DNA of 64,000 nt from Minwuia thermotolerans (GCA_021604565.1 BQJF01000011.1:1-64000); one strand, 5' to 3'; counted from the stretch's first letter, positions 16,066-25,179 are shown. Numbers and translations are program-made. The notes: generated from the letters alone by a model not told the origin.

Positions 16066-18858
16066 TCAGTGCGCGTCGGCCCAGCTATGCCCCTGCCCGG
16101 CCTCGGCCACCAGCGGCACTGACAGGTGGGCAGCACCTTCCATGATCCGGCGTACCGTGGTGATGGTCGCCTCGACCTCCGCATCCGGGGCCTCGAAGAT
16201 CAGTTCGTCGTGCACCTGCAGCAGCATCCGCGCCTTCAGCCCGGCCTGCGCCAGCCCATCGGGAATCCGGATCATGGCGCGCTTGATCACGTCGGCCGCC
16301 GTGCCCTGAATAGGCGCGTTGATCGCAGCACGTTCGGAGAAGCTGCGCATTGCCGGGTTCTTGTCCTTGATGCCGCGCAGGTGAATCCGCCGCCCGAACA
16401 GGGTCATCACCGACCCGGCCTCCCGCGCCTCCGCCTTGGTGCGGTCCATGTAGTCCTTCACGCCGGGATAGCGTTCGAAGTAGGCGTCGATGAACTGCTT
16501 CGCCTCCCCCTGCGGGATCTGCAACTGACGTGACAGGCCGAAGGCCGAGATACCGTAGATGATGCCGAAGTTGATCGCCTTGGCCCGGCGGCGCGTTGCG
16601 CCGTCCATGTCCTCCAGCGGCACGCCGAAGACCTGAGAGGCGGTCAGGGCGTGAATGTCCACACCATCGGCGAAAGCCTGTTTCAGGGAGTCGATGCCGG
16701 CGATATCGGCCAGGATGCGCAGTTCGATCTGGCTGTAGTCGGCGGAGATCAGGGTATGCCCCTCCTCCGCGATGAAGGCGGTGCGAATCTTCCGCCCCTC
16801 TTCCGTGCGGATCGGAATGTTCTGCAGGTTGGGGTCTGATGACGCCAGCCGCCCCGTCGCGGCACCGGCCATGTGATAGGCCGTGTGGACGCGCCCGGTT
16901 TCGGGATTGATCTCCCGCGGCAGGGAGTCGGTGTAGGTCGATTTCAGCTTGGTCAACTGCCGCCAGTCCAGCACACGCCGGGCCAGGTCCACGCCCTGCG
17001 CGGCCAGATCCTCCAGCACCTCTGCCCCGGTCTGATAGGCACCGGTCTTGGTCTTCTTGCCGCCACTGAGGCTCATCCTGTCGAACAGGATCTCGCCAAG
17101 CTGCTTGGGGCTGCCGACGTTGAACTCCTCCCCCGCCAGACCGTGAACTTCCTTCTCGATCTCGGCGGCGCGCTGTTCGAAGTCCGCCGACATGTCTTCC
17201 AGGATCTTCCGGTCGACCTTGATCCCGGCCTGCTCCATGCCTGCGATCACCGGCACCAGCGGTCGCTCGATGGTCTCGTAGAGGGTGACCATGCGGTCAT
17301 GCACCAGGCGCGGCTTCAGCAACTGCCAGAGGCGCAGGGTCACGTCCGCATCCTCCGCCGCATAGTCCAGCGCCTTTTCCAGCGGAACACGGTCGAAGGT
17401 GATCTGCGACTTGCCGGTACCCGCGACTTCCTTGTAGGGGATCGGCGTGTGGTCCAGATGCAGCCGCGCAAGCTCGTCCATGCCATGGCCATGCTGCCCG
17501 GCGTCGAGCACGAAGGACAGCAGCATGGTGTCATCGATCGGGTCCAGCGGCGCCCCGGCGCGGGTCAGCACCGTCTGGTCGTACTTGATGTTCTGCCCGA
17601 CCTTCAGAACGCCGGGGTCGGCAAACAGCGGGCGCAGCAGGTCCAGCGCTTCCTCCACCGGAATCTGCTCCGGATCGTCCGCCGCCTCGCCGCCCAGGTC
17701 CAGTTGCCCCTCCGGTACCTTGCCCTTGTGGCGCAGCGGGATGTAGCAGGCCTGCCCCGGCGCGGTCGCCATGGAGATGCCGACAAGCTCAGCCGCAACC
17801 GCATCCAGCGACGTCGTCTCCGTATCCACCGCGACAACACCCGCGTTCTCGGCGGCAGCGATCCAGCGTTTCAGGCTGTCCACATCCTGTACCAGCTCAT
17901 AACTCGCATCAGCGGGGGCAGCGACCTCGGCGGCGCGCGCAGCCTCCACATCACCTTCAGTGCCGAAGCGGTTGCGAACCTTCGTCGTCAGGGACCGGAA
18001 CTCGTTCGCCTCAAGAAAGCCGGTAAGTTTCGCCAGATCCGGCGGGCCGATGGTGAAGTCCAGGAACGCCTCGTTCACCGGCACGTCCCGCTTCAGGGTC
18101 ACGAGCTGGCGGCTGATCCGTGCCAGTTCCGCGTTCTCGATCAGGTTCTGGCGCCGCTTGGGCTGCTTGATCTCCTTCGCCCGTGCCAGCAGGGAGTCGA
18201 GGTCACCATACTCGTCGATCAGTTGCGCCGCAGTCTTCACGCCGATCCCCGGCACGCCCGGCACATTGTCGGTCGAATCCCCGGCGAGGGCCTGGATGTC
18301 GATGACCTTGTCTGGGTCGACAAAGAACTTCTCCCGCACCTCGGCAGGGCCGATGCGGCGGTTCTTCATCGGGTCGAGCATGGTCACGCCATCATCGACA
18401 AGCTGCATCAGATCCTTGTCGGAGGAGACGATCACCACCTCGTGCCCGTCCTCCCGCGCGTGCTGCGCGAAGGTCGCGATCAGGTCATCGGCCTCGAAGC
18501 CATCCATCTCCAGCGACGGCACGCCAAAGGCCTCCACCGCCTCCCGGAACAGCGGAAACTGCGGAATCAGGTCTTCCGGTGCGGGCGGGCGGTTGGCCTT
18601 GTACTCCGGATAGATCTCGGACCGGAACGTCTTGCGCGACGTATCGAAGATCACCGCCAGATGGCTCGCCTTGCCTGCCGATGTCAGATCATCGAGCAGC
18701 TTGTAGAGCATGTTGCAGAAACCGAGCACCGCATTGACCGGCGTGCCATCGGCACGGGTCAGCGGCGGCAGGGCATGATAGGCTCGGAAGATGTAGCCGG
18801 AGCCATCGACCAGATAGACCAGATGCTGCTTCTTGTCCTCGGCGGAACCGTCACTCAT
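16066..18858 (-). CDS. polA: DNA polymerase I
   Basis: A 930-residue three-domain polymerase for gap filling and RNA-primer removal. Residues 1-300 are the 5'-3' exonuclease (YLVDGSGYIFRAYHALPPL, DFSTDNVPG-like helix-hairpin-helix region). The 3'-5' proofreading domain (about 320-510) keeps its acidic motif VDTETTSLD, so it looks active, unlike Taq. The polymerase domain has motif A DYSQIELRILA, motif B RRRAKAINFGIIYG and motif C QVHDELIFE. The ATG at 18858 (MSDGSAEDKK) is chosen over 18891, which would run into the preceding zinc-finger gene's end. That gene lies only seven bases upstream. Confidence 0.98.
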   Translation of the reverse strand: MSDGSAEDKKQHLVYLVDGSGYIFRAYHALPPLTRADGTPVNAVLGFCNMLYKLLDDLTSAGKASHLAVIFDTSRKTFRSEIYPEYKANRPPAPEDLIPQFPLFREAVEAFGVPSLEMDGFEADDLIATFAQHAREDGHEVVIVSSDKDLMQLVDDGVTMLDPMKNRRIGPAEVREKFFVDPDKVIDIQALAGDSTDNVPGVPGIGVKTAAQLIDEYGDLDSLLARAKEIKQPKRRQNLIENAELARISRQLVTLKRDVPVNEAFLDFTIGPPDLAKLTGFLEANEFRSLTTKVRNRFGTEGDVEAARAAEVAAPADASYELVQDVDSLKRWIAAAENAGVVAVDTETTSLDAVAAELVGISMATAPGQACYIPLRHKGKVPEGQLDLGGEAADDPEQIPVEEALDLLRPLFADPGVLKVGQNIKYDQTVLTRAGAPLDPIDDTMLLSFVLDAGQHGHGMDELARLHLDHTPIPYKEVAGTGKSQITFDRVPLEKALDYAAEDADVTLRLWQLLKPRLVHDRMVTLYETIERPLVPVIAGMEQAGIKVDRKILEDMSADFEQRAAEIEKEVHGLAGEEFNVGSPKQLGEILFDRMSLSGGKKTKTGAYQTGAEVLEDLAAQGVDLARRVLDWRQLTKLKSTYTDSLPREINPETGRVHTAYHMAGAATGRLASSDPNLQNIPIRTEEGRKIRTAFIAEEGHTLISADYSQIELRILADIAGIDSLKQAFADGVDIHALTASQVFGVPLEDMDGATRRRAKAINFGIIYGISAFGLSRQLQIPQGEAKQFIDAYFERYPGVKDYMDRTKAEAREAGSVMTLFGRRIHLRGIKDKNPAMRSFSERAAINAPIQGTAADVIKRAMIRIPDGLAQAGLKARMLLQVHDELIFEAPDAEVEATITTVRRIMEGAAHLSVPLVAEAGQGHSWADAH

Positions 18859-18865
18859 GGTCGGC

Positions 18866-19045
18866 TCAATGTGCCGCGGCGTGGCCCGCACCTTCCTTCA
18901 GGACGAAGCGACGCCCGCAGTACGGGCAGTCGATCGAATTCTCGTTCCCCATCTCCAGGAACACACGCGGATGGCCGAGCGGGCCATCGTCGCCGTCGCA
19001 GGCGACGCGCTTGTCTTCCGATTCAACGATTTCCGCTGGTTCCAT
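18866..19045 (-). CDS. zf-CHCC-type zinc-finger protein
   Basis: A 59-residue protein with the zf-CHCC zinc ligands in order: Cys in RVACDGD, His in GHPRVFLEM, and CPYCGRRFVL. It belongs to the group related to the NDUFS6/13-kDa accessory subunit of complex I, found in most alphaproteobacteria. The ATG at 19045 (MEPAEIVES) fits the usual length; the frame extends to 19105. Its stop codon is seven bases before polA, so the two are probably co-transcribed. Exact function in bacteria is unclear. Confidence 0.85.
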   Translation of the reverse strand: MEPAEIVESEDKRVACDGDDGPLGHPRVFLEMGNENSIDCPYCGRRFVLKEGAGHAAAH

Positions 19046-19101
19046 GGCCTCGGCCCCCGTGCTGTTGCGTGGCCGCGATGATAGCGTCGGTTGCGCACCG
19101 T

Positions 19102-19728
19102 TCAAGCGTGGCCGGGCACCCCGTGGCGGAGTTCATGTCGCGCCTGCCTCAGCACCGAAACCGCGCTCCAGAATGCCAGCAGTGCCATGATGCTGGCGAC
19201 GGCCAGATCTGGCCACCTGCTGGCACTGGCGAAGACGCCGGCACCCGCCAGGATCACCGCAACATTGTTGATCGCGTCATTGCGGCTGCAGAGCCAGACG
19301 GAGCGCAGATTGGCGTCGCCGCTGCGGAACCGGAGCAGGAACAGCACGCTGATCAGGTTGGCCGCCAGCGCCAGGCCGCCTACCGCGCTCATGGTCGTCG
19401 CATCGGGCACATCACCAATGATCGCCGCACGCACTGCCGCGGCCAGGATCCAGATACCGAACAGCGCCATGCTGCCGGCCTTCACGATTGCCGCCCAGGA
19501 TCGGGTCCGCAGACTGGCGGAGAGGACCGCGAGGCTGATGCCATAGGTGGCCGCATCCCCGGCGAAGTCGAGAGAATCACTCAGCAGCGCCAGCGAACCC
19601 GATTGCATGCTGGCGAAAACCTCCACCACGAACATCACCGCATTGATGGCGATGACGAGCAGCAGGATACGGCGTACCTCCGGCTTCTCGGCAGGCAGCC
19701 CATTGTCATTGCAGCATCCGGCGCTCAT
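19102..19728 (-). CDS. Short CDF-like cation efflux protein
   Basis: A 208-residue membrane protein of the cation diffusion facilitator type with about six hydrophobic segments. SDSLDFAGDAATYG (near residue 50) and CSRNDAINNVAVI (near 155) occupy the places of the two metal-binding HxxxD/DxxxD helices of the transport site. The cytoplasmic C-terminal domain of typical CDF proteins is absent, making it one of the short members. An N-terminal CCNDN cysteine pair may bind metal. ATG at 19728 has GGGAG six bases upstream. It is divergent from a MerR-type regulator and preceded by a MerR-type operator, so induction by a heavy metal is likely; the metal is unknown. Confidence 0.85.
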   Translation of the reverse strand: MSAGCCNDNGLPAEKPEVRRILLLVIAINAVMFVVEVFASMQSGSLALLSDSLDFAGDAATYGISLAVLSASLRTRSWAAIVKAGSMALFGIWILAAAVRAAIIGDVPDATTMSAVGGLALAANLISVLFLLRFRSGDANLRSVWLCSRNDAINNVAVILAGAGVFASASRWPDLAVASIMALLAFWSAVSVLRQARHELRHGVPGHA

Positions 19729-19761
19729 TGCGGTCTCCCTTGACTTCACTGTGATGGCCTC

Positions 19762-19792
19762 AACATGGGATCTCCAGTAACTAGAGGTTCAA
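19762..19792 (-). promoter_or_regulatory. MerR-type overlapping promoter and operator for the cation exporter
   Basis: On the minus strand, -35 TTGAAC (19792-19787) and -10 CATGTT (19767-19762) are separated by 19 bases, the elongated spacer of MerR-family promoters. The spacer holds a dyad, CTCTAG-TTA-CTGGAG, closely resembling CadR/PbrR/ZntR operators. The predicted start site lies about 25 bases before the exporter ATG. Confidence 0.75.
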
Positions 19793-19837
19793 GGGGTATC
19801 TTTGCGAACCTCGCAACTTTTTCGCCGGAGCACGGAA

Positions 19838-20308
19838 ATGCTGGGAATCGGACAACTGTCGGCAGAGACCGGAACCAAGGTCCCGACGATCCGCTACTAC
19901 GAGGATATCGGTCTGCTGCCGGAACCGGAGCGCACTGCCGGAAATCAGCGGCGCTATGGCAAGCAGCAGGTTGATCGGCTGCGGTTCATCCGCCATTGCC
20001 GCGACATGGGCTTCCCGCTCACGGACATTCGCGCCCTGCTCGACCTCAGTGATGACCCGGAGCGGTCGTGTGCCAGCGCCGACACCATTGCCCGTCACCA
20101 GTTGCAGGAAGTGGAGCGCAGGCTTGCAAGTCTGGCCAGCTTGCGGCAGGAACTGTGTCGCATGATCGACCAATGCGCGGGCGGCACGGTGGCCGACTGT
20201 CGCGTCATCGAATCCCTTGCCGATCATGCCCACTGCATTGCCGACCGGCACACGACGCCTGCCCCGACGGAGCAGCTTGCCGAACCAACACGACGGGACC
20301 CTGCATGA
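19838..20308 (+). CDS. MerR-family metal-responsive regulator
   Basis: A 156-residue MerR-family regulator: winged helix-turn-helix LGIGQLSAETGTKVPTIRYY at residues 2-21, the GLLPEPERT wing, then a dimerisation helix and a C-terminal effector region. Cysteines at CASADT, LCRMIDQC, DCRVIE and HAHC suit soft-metal or zinc/cadmium sensing as in CadR/ZntR. ATG at 19838 has GGAG seven bases before. It should act on the dyad between it and the divergent cation exporter. Its stop overlaps the next gene's ATG (ATGA), so it is also co-translated with the ABC ATPase. Confidence 0.9.
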   Translation: MLGIGQLSAETGTKVPTIRYYEDIGLLPEPERTAGNQRRYGKQQVDRLRFIRHCRDMGFPLTDIRALLDLSDDPERSCASADTIARHQLQEVERRLASLASLRQELCRMIDQCAGGTVADCRVIESLADHAHCIADRHTTPAPTEQLAEPTRRDPA

Positions 20309-21240
20309 CCGACAACGCCATCCAGACGCGGGATCTGCGCAAGACCTATCGCGGCAAGAAATCCGACGGCATCAAGCAGGCGCTGAAAGGCGTCGACCTG
20401 ACCGTGCCGCGGGGATCGTTCTTCGCGCTGCTGGGCCCGAATGGTGCGGGCAAGTCCACCTTCATCAATATCCTGGCCGGGCTGGTGATGAAGACCAGCG
20501 GCAGTGCCGCGATATGGGGCAGGGATATTGACAGTCACCCCCGGCAGGCGCGGGCGGCAATCGGCGTCGTGCCACAGGAACTGAATCTGGATGCCTTCTT
20601 CACCCCCCGCGAGGTGGTCGAATTTCAGGCGGGCCTCTACGGCGTGCCGCGCAAGGAACGCGCGACGATGGAGGTGCTGGACGCCATGGGCCTGGCCGAC
20701 AAGGCCGATGTCTATTCGCGCACGCTGTCGGGGGGCATGCGGCGGCGGCTGCTGGTGGCAAAGGCCATGATCCACCGCCCGCCCGTGCTGGTGCTGGACG
20801 AACCGACTGCCGGTGTCGATGTCGAACTGCGCCAGCAGCTCTGGCACTACATCCGTGCGCTCAACCAGGACGGCACCACCATCGTGCTGACGACGCACTA
20901 TCTGGAGGAAGCGGAGGAGCTGTGTGACACCATCGCCATCATCAATCATGGCGAAGTGGCGGCCTGCGAACCGAAGGAAACGATGATCCAGCGACTGGAC
21001 CACAAGTCGGTTGCGATCCGGCTCGACCGCGACATCGACACCATTTCCGACCGGTTGCAGCGGCTGGGGGCCACGGTGGACGAGTTCGGTCGCCTGTGTG
21101 TCAGCTATCGTCCCTCCGAACGCTCGATCGGCGAGATCCTTGCCGCAGTCCAGGCCGCAGGTCACACCATTGCCGACCTGTCGACGGAGGAGTCGGACCT
21201 GGAGGATGTCTTCCTCTCCATGACCCGCAGCAGCGCGTGA
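20305..21240 (+). CDS. ABC-2-type transporter ATP-binding protein
   Basis: A 311-residue ABC ATPase of the drug/export class: Walker A GPNGAGKST (near residue 51), signature LSGGMRRRLLVAKA, Walker B VLVLDEPTAGVD, and the C-terminal DLEDVFLSMT typical of ATPases that pair with ABC-2 permeases. No ABC-2 permease follows; the next gene is a MATE transporter, overlapping by GTGA. Its membrane partner is therefore elsewhere or lost. The ATG at 20305 overlaps the merR stop; the open frame extends further upstream through merR in another phase and is not coding there. Confidence 0.93.
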   Translation: MTDNAIQTRDLRKTYRGKKSDGIKQALKGVDLTVPRGSFFALLGPNGAGKSTFINILAGLVMKTSGSAAIWGRDIDSHPRQARAAIGVVPQELNLDAFFTPREVVEFQAGLYGVPRKERATMEVLDAMGLADKADVYSRTLSGGMRRRLLVAKAMIHRPPVLVLDEPTAGVDVELRQQLWHYIRALNQDGTTIVLTTHYLEEAEELCDTIAIINHGEVAACEPKETMIQRLDHKSVAIRLDRDIDTISDRLQRLGATVDEFGRLCVSYRPSERSIGEILAAVQAAGHTIADLSTEESDLEDVFLSMTRSSA

Positions 21241-22637
21241 GCGTCGCCGCGCCGGCATCCGGTCCCGGACCTGTGTCCGGTATGCCCCAGTCGCTGCGCC
21301 ACCACATCTGGCAGACACTGAAACTGGCGGGACCGGTGGTCATCGCGCGGTCCGGCGTGCTGATCATGATGGCTGTCGATACGGCCATGGCAGGCAGCGC
21401 AGGCGGGGACGAGCTGGCCTATTTCGGTCTCGGCCTGTCACCGACCATCGCCCTGACACTGCTGGGCCTCGGTTTCCTGCTGGGAGTCACGGTGCTGACC
21501 AGCCAGGCCGATGGCGCGGGGGAGCCGGAGCGTGCAGGCCACATCTGGCACGTCGGACTGGGCCACGCGCTGGTCGTCGGAACCGTATTCGCCATCGTCT
21601 GCCAGTTCGGCATCGCGATCCTGCTGGCGCTGGGTCAGGCCCCCGACCTGGCAGACGGTGCGGGGCGGGTCATGCACATGCTCGGCTGGGGCCTGCCCGC
21701 CGTGATGATCTTCGTCGCCTGTTCCTTCTTCCTCGAAGGGGTCAGCCGTCCGGCACCGGGCATGATCATCATGCTGGGCGCGAACGTGCTGAACTTCGGT
21801 CTCAACTGGCTGCTGATCCACGGCAACTCGGTTGCCGGCATCAGCTTCAGCGATGCCATGGGCGCGGAAGGCGCGGCACTGGCCACCACAATCGCCCGCT
21901 GGGCAACCGCCCTGATCGCCCTGACCTACATCTGGTTCATGCCCAGCCGTGACCGATATCGTGTGCGCGGCGGCGGTCCCTCTGCACCTGACGCGGGCAA
22001 GCGCATCCGCCGCATCGGCTACCCCATGGGGCTGGGCATGTTCATCGAGACCGCAGCCTTCATGGCCATGACCCAGATGGCCGGATACCTCGGCAAGGCC
22101 GAGGTTGCGGGCTATCAGATCGCGCACAATCTGGTCGCACTGGTGTTCATGTCGGCCATCGGCATCGGCGCGGCGACCGGCGTACGTGTCGGCAATGCCG
22201 TCGGGCGCAATGACCCGCACGGGGTGCGCATGGCAGGTGGCGTCGGTGTCGGTCTCGTGGTCATTGCCATGATCCTGCTCGGCGCCTGCTTCGTCCTGAT
22301 CCCCGACCTGCTGACCGGCCTCTACACATCTGATGCGGCGGTCGCGGCAACGGCAATCGGCGCGCTGGCAGTCGCCAGCAGCATGATGATCTTCGACGGG
22401 TCACAGGGCGTGCTGGTCAATGCCCTGCGTGGACTGGGCGATGTCTGGTTTCCCATGGCGGGTCAGTTCGTTGCCTTCTGGCTGATCGCCACGCCCGTAG
22501 CCTGGATGCTGGCATTCCACATGGAATTCGGCACTGCGGGTCTGATGGGCGGCATCTATGCCGGCTGCGTTGCCGCGACGACCATTGCCGCCCTGCGCTT
22601 CAACGTGATCTCCCGCCGTCCGCTGCGCCGCGTCTGA
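21237..22637 (+). CDS. MATE-family multidrug/cation antiporter
   Basis: A 466-residue MATE (NorM-like) transporter with about twelve membrane segments; SGVLIMMAVDTAMAG, QADGAG and the central GYPMGLGMFIE repeat start are family landmarks. It exports organic cations or drugs in exchange for sodium or protons. The start taken is GTG 21237, overlapping the ATPase stop; ATG 21282 (MPQSLRHH) would also fit and starts closer to family homology. Last gene of the merR/ATPase/MATE set; a large hairpin lies 23 bases downstream. Confidence 0.9.
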   Translation: MSVAAPASGPGPVSGMPQSLRHHIWQTLKLAGPVVIARSGVLIMMAVDTAMAGSAGGDELAYFGLGLSPTIALTLLGLGFLLGVTVLTSQADGAGEPERAGHIWHVGLGHALVVGTVFAIVCQFGIAILLALGQAPDLADGAGRVMHMLGWGLPAVMIFVACSFFLEGVSRPAPGMIIMLGANVLNFGLNWLLIHGNSVAGISFSDAMGAEGAALATTIARWATALIALTYIWFMPSRDRYRVRGGGPSAPDAGKRIRRIGYPMGLGMFIETAAFMAMTQMAGYLGKAEVAGYQIAHNLVALVFMSAIGIGAATGVRVGNAVGRNDPHGVRMAGGVGVGLVVIAMILLGACFVLIPDLLTGLYTSDAAVAATAIGALAVASSMMIFDGSQGVLVNALRGLGDVWFPMAGQFVAFWLIATPVAWMLAFHMEFGTAGLMGGIYAGCVAATTIAALRFNVISRRPLRRV

Positions 22638-22660
22638 GGGTGCGGGAGGATTCGCTTGCG

Positions 22661-22748
22661 GACCCCGGCCTGCCCTCTCCCCCTCCCGACCACCCACGCA
22701 AGTATCCTGAAATGGGTGGTCGGGAGGGGGAGAGGGCAGACCAGGGTC
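22661..22748. repeat. Long intergenic inverted repeat
   Basis: Arms 22661-22696 and 22713-22748 pair at 34 of 36 positions, including an uninterrupted 27-base helix (22670-22696 with 22713-22739), around a 16-base loop. The arms are extremely strand-biased: C/T-rich on the left, G/A-rich on the right. There is no T-run, so it is not a typical intrinsic terminator, though it may end transcription or protect the mRNA 3' end of the MATE operon. It looks like a dispersed palindromic intergenic element; copies elsewhere cannot be checked here. Confidence 0.85.
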
Positions 22749-22869
22749 AGAAAACAATCGCCTTCACTGCCCCTGAATCGCCGCATTCCTGACCCGTTGC
22801 GGACCAGCTTTCGTCAGAGACAGGACCATGCAACGATCCGATACAGAACGACCCGAGGGGGAACTGGGG

Positions 22870-23568
22870 ATGAGTGACACGATCGCGCTGGTCGATGACG
22901 ACCGCAACATCCTGACATCCGTGGCCATCGCGCTGGAGGGTGAGGGCTTTCGGGTCCGCAGCTTCTCCGACGGGGCCGAGGCGCTGCGCGGCCTCACCAC
23001 GCAGGCTGCCGATCTGGTCGTGCTGGACATCAAGATGCCCCGCATGGATGGCATGGAGACGCTGACCCGACTGCGCCGGACCTCCGATGTGCCCGTGATC
23101 TTCCTGACCTCCAAGGACGATGAGGTCGACGAGGTTCTGGGCCTGAAGATGGGGGCGGACGACTACATCAAGAAGCCCTTTTCCATGCGTCTGCTGATCG
23201 AACGCATACGCGCCGTGCTGCGCCGTCGGGAAGCCGCAGCCAATCCATCCGAAGACAGTGACCGGAAGGTGATCGAGCGTGGCGACCTGACCCTTGACCC
23301 CAACCGCCACCATTGTGAATGGCGCGGCAAGGCCGTGAAGCTGACGGTGACGGAGTTCCTGATCCTCGAATCGCTGGCGCAGCGGCCCGGTCACGTGAAG
23401 ACCCGCGACCAGTTGATGGACGCGGCCTATGAAGACAACGTCTACGTCGATGACCGCACGATCGACAGTCACATCAAGCGCCTGCGGCGCAAGTTCAAGG
23501 TAGTGGATGACGAGTTCGCGGCCATCGACACCCTCTATGGTGTCGGTTACCGGTTCCGCGAAACCTGA
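22870..23568 (+). CDS. chvI: Response regulator of the ChvI type
   Basis: A 232-residue OmpR-class regulator. The receiver (residues 3-118) has the acidic pocket VDDDRN, phospho-acceptor Asp53 in VVLDIKMP and the conserved Lys in IKKPFS; the winged-helix DNA-binding domain follows from about residue 130 ([28 protein letters not shown]). Together with the adjacent kinase it matches the ChvG/ChvI (ExoS/ChvI) system that senses acid and envelope stress in alphaproteobacteria. ATG 22870 has a G-rich ribosome-binding site; an in-frame ATG at 22828 would add 14 non-conserved residues. Confidence 0.94.
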   Translation: MSDTIALVDDDRNILTSVAIALEGEGFRVRSFSDGAEALRGLTTQAADLVVLDIKMPRMDGMETLTRLRRTSDVPVIFLTSKDDEVDEVLGLKMGADDYIKKPFSMRLLIERIRAVLRRREAAANPSEDSDRKVIERGDLTLDPNRHHCEWRGKAVKLTVTEFLILESLAQRPGHVKTRDQLMDAAYEDNVYVDDRTIDSHIKRLRRKFKVVDDEFAAIDTLYGVGYRFRET

Positions 23569-23583
23569 TCAGGCGCCTTTCCC

Positions 23584-25179
23584 TTGTCTCCCCTTGCCCG
23601 TCGCATACTGGCCATCAACCTGCCTGCATTCCTGGTGCTGGTCGGTGCATGGTTCTATCTGGACCAGTATCGCGCCGGACTGGTGGAAGCGCGGCAGGAA
23701 GCCCTGGCGAAGGAGGCGCATCTGGTGGCGGGCGCGCTGGGTGAGGCGGCCCTTGCCGGCCCTATCGAGCGATTGCGGCTGGACCCCTCCCTTGCCGCCT
23801 ACATCCTGCGTCGCGCGGTTCTGACCACTGGCGCACGAACCCGGCTGTTCGACCCGGAGGGGCGACTGATGCTCGACAGTCGCCGCCTGCCGACTGCGGA
23901 GCGGCAGGTGGAACGCCGCAACCTGCCGCCCCCCGGTGACCTGATGGACCCGCTGGGTCTGCTCAGTGTCGTGTGGGACCGGGCCATGAACCTGATTCCC
24001 CGCCGGGGCGACTATCCGGTCTATCGCGAGACCCACGGCGGCACGATACGCGACTGGCCTGACATCGCCTTTGCCGCGCAGGGGTTCGAGGTCAGCCAGG
24101 TCTGGCGCACCTCTGGCGGACGTCTCGTTATCGGCGTGGCCGTACCCGTCAGGGCGCTGAAACGCGTTCTGGGCGCGATCGTGCTCACGGTCGACACCTA
24201 TGAGATCGATGATGCCGTCCGGCGGGAGCAGGCAGCGACCCTGGCGGTGTTCGGCGTGGCAGCGCTGATCACGCTGATGCTGTCGCTGTTCCTCTCCCGC
24301 TCGATCATCCGTCCGATCCAGCGCCTGTCGCGCGCGGCCGACCGGGTGCGGGCAGAGGGCGGCGGGCACGATGCCATTCCCGACATGAAGGCACGGCGCG
24401 ACGAGATCGGCGACCTCTCGGTTTCACTGCGTGCGATGACGGAAGCCATCAACGGTCGCGTCGGCGCCATCGAGGCCTTTGCCGCCGACGTGGCGCACGA
24501 ACTGAAGAATCCGCTGACCAGCCTGCGCAGCGCCGTCGAAACACTGGAGCGCACCGACAAGCCGGAGGCACGCAAGGAGCTCACGCGCATCGTCCTGGAA
24601 GATGTGCAGCGCCTGAACCGCCTGATCAGCGAGATCTCCGATGCCTCGCGCATCGACGCGGAAATGGGCCGGATCGAGCGTGAGAGCGTCGATGTCGGTC
24701 AGATGGTTCTGGCGCTGCGCGAGATCCTGCAGTCCACGTGGACAAACGTGCGGATCGACACCGACGTGCGGTCGGGCGCGGACCTGCGGGTGATGGGCGC
24801 GGAGCACCGGCTGGGACAGGTGCTGCGCAATCTGGTCGACAATGCGGTGTCCTTCAGCCCGGAGAACGGGCGCGTGATGATCCGTGTGGCGGCGGAGGCG
24901 GATCAGGTGGTGCTGGCTGTCGAGGACGAGGGTCCGGGCGTGCCGGAGGAGGCGCGGCAGAAGATCTTCGAGCGGTTCTATTCAGAACGACCGGTGGGGG
25001 AGGCCTTCGGCACCCACTCCGGCCTCGGCCTGAATATCTGTCGCCAGATCGTCGAGGCCCATGGCGGCAGCATGAGCGTGGAGAACGTGAAGGACGTGGG
25101 CAGTCACGGCCTGCTGATGGGCATACGCGGTGCGCGGTTCACTGTCCGCCTGCCAGGTGCGGGCGGCAGACAGAAGTAG
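23584..25179 (+). CDS. chvG: Sensor histidine kinase of the ChvG type
   Basis: A 531-residue membrane kinase: first membrane helix at residues 8-25, a periplasmic sensor region to about 200, second helix about 215-235, HAMP, then HisKA with phospho-acceptor His305 in AHELKNPLTS and the ATPase domain (NAVSFSPENG, EDEGPGVP, GLGLNICRQIVEAHGG). It phosphorylates the ChvI-like regulator encoded 15 bases upstream. Start is TTG at 23584; no earlier ATG exists. In many alphaproteobacteria hprK and PTS genes follow chvG; here the next gene is an unrelated convergent acyl-CoA dehydrogenase. Confidence 0.93.
   Translation: MSPLARRILAINLPAFLVLVGAWFYLDQYRAGLVEARQEALAKEAHLVAGALGEAALAGPIERLRLDPSLAAYILRRAVLTTGARTRLFDPEGRLMLDSRRLPTAERQVERRNLPPPGDLMDPLGLLSVVWDRAMNLIPRRGDYPVYRETHGGTIRDWPDIAFAAQGFEVSQVWRTSGGRLVIGVAVPVRALKRVLGAIVLTVDTYEIDDAVRREQAATLAVFGVAALITLMLSLFLSRSIIRPIQRLSRAADRVRAEGGGHDAIPDMKARRDEIGDLSVSLRAMTEAINGRVGAIEAFAADVAHELKNPLTSLRSAVETLERTDKPEARKELTRIVLEDVQRLNRLISEISDASRIDAEMGRIERESVDVGQMVLALREILQSTWTNVRIDTDVRSGADLRVMGAEHRLGQVLRNLVDNAVSFSPENGRVMIRVAAEADQVVLAVEDEGPGVPEEARQKIFERFYSERPVGEAFGTHSGLGLNICRQIVEAHGGSMSVENVKDVGSHGLLMGIRGARFTVRLPGAGGRQK

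Noticed and set aside
16873-19743. A 956-codon open frame on the plus strand
   Set aside because: It is antisense to polA and neighbouring genes, His/Arg/Gln-rich and without any family motif; a codon-bias shadow of high-G+C coding sequence.
22656-22877. Short frames through the long palindrome as small proteins
   Set aside because: They read the inverted repeat on either strand and give low-complexity Pro/Arg/Gly sequence.
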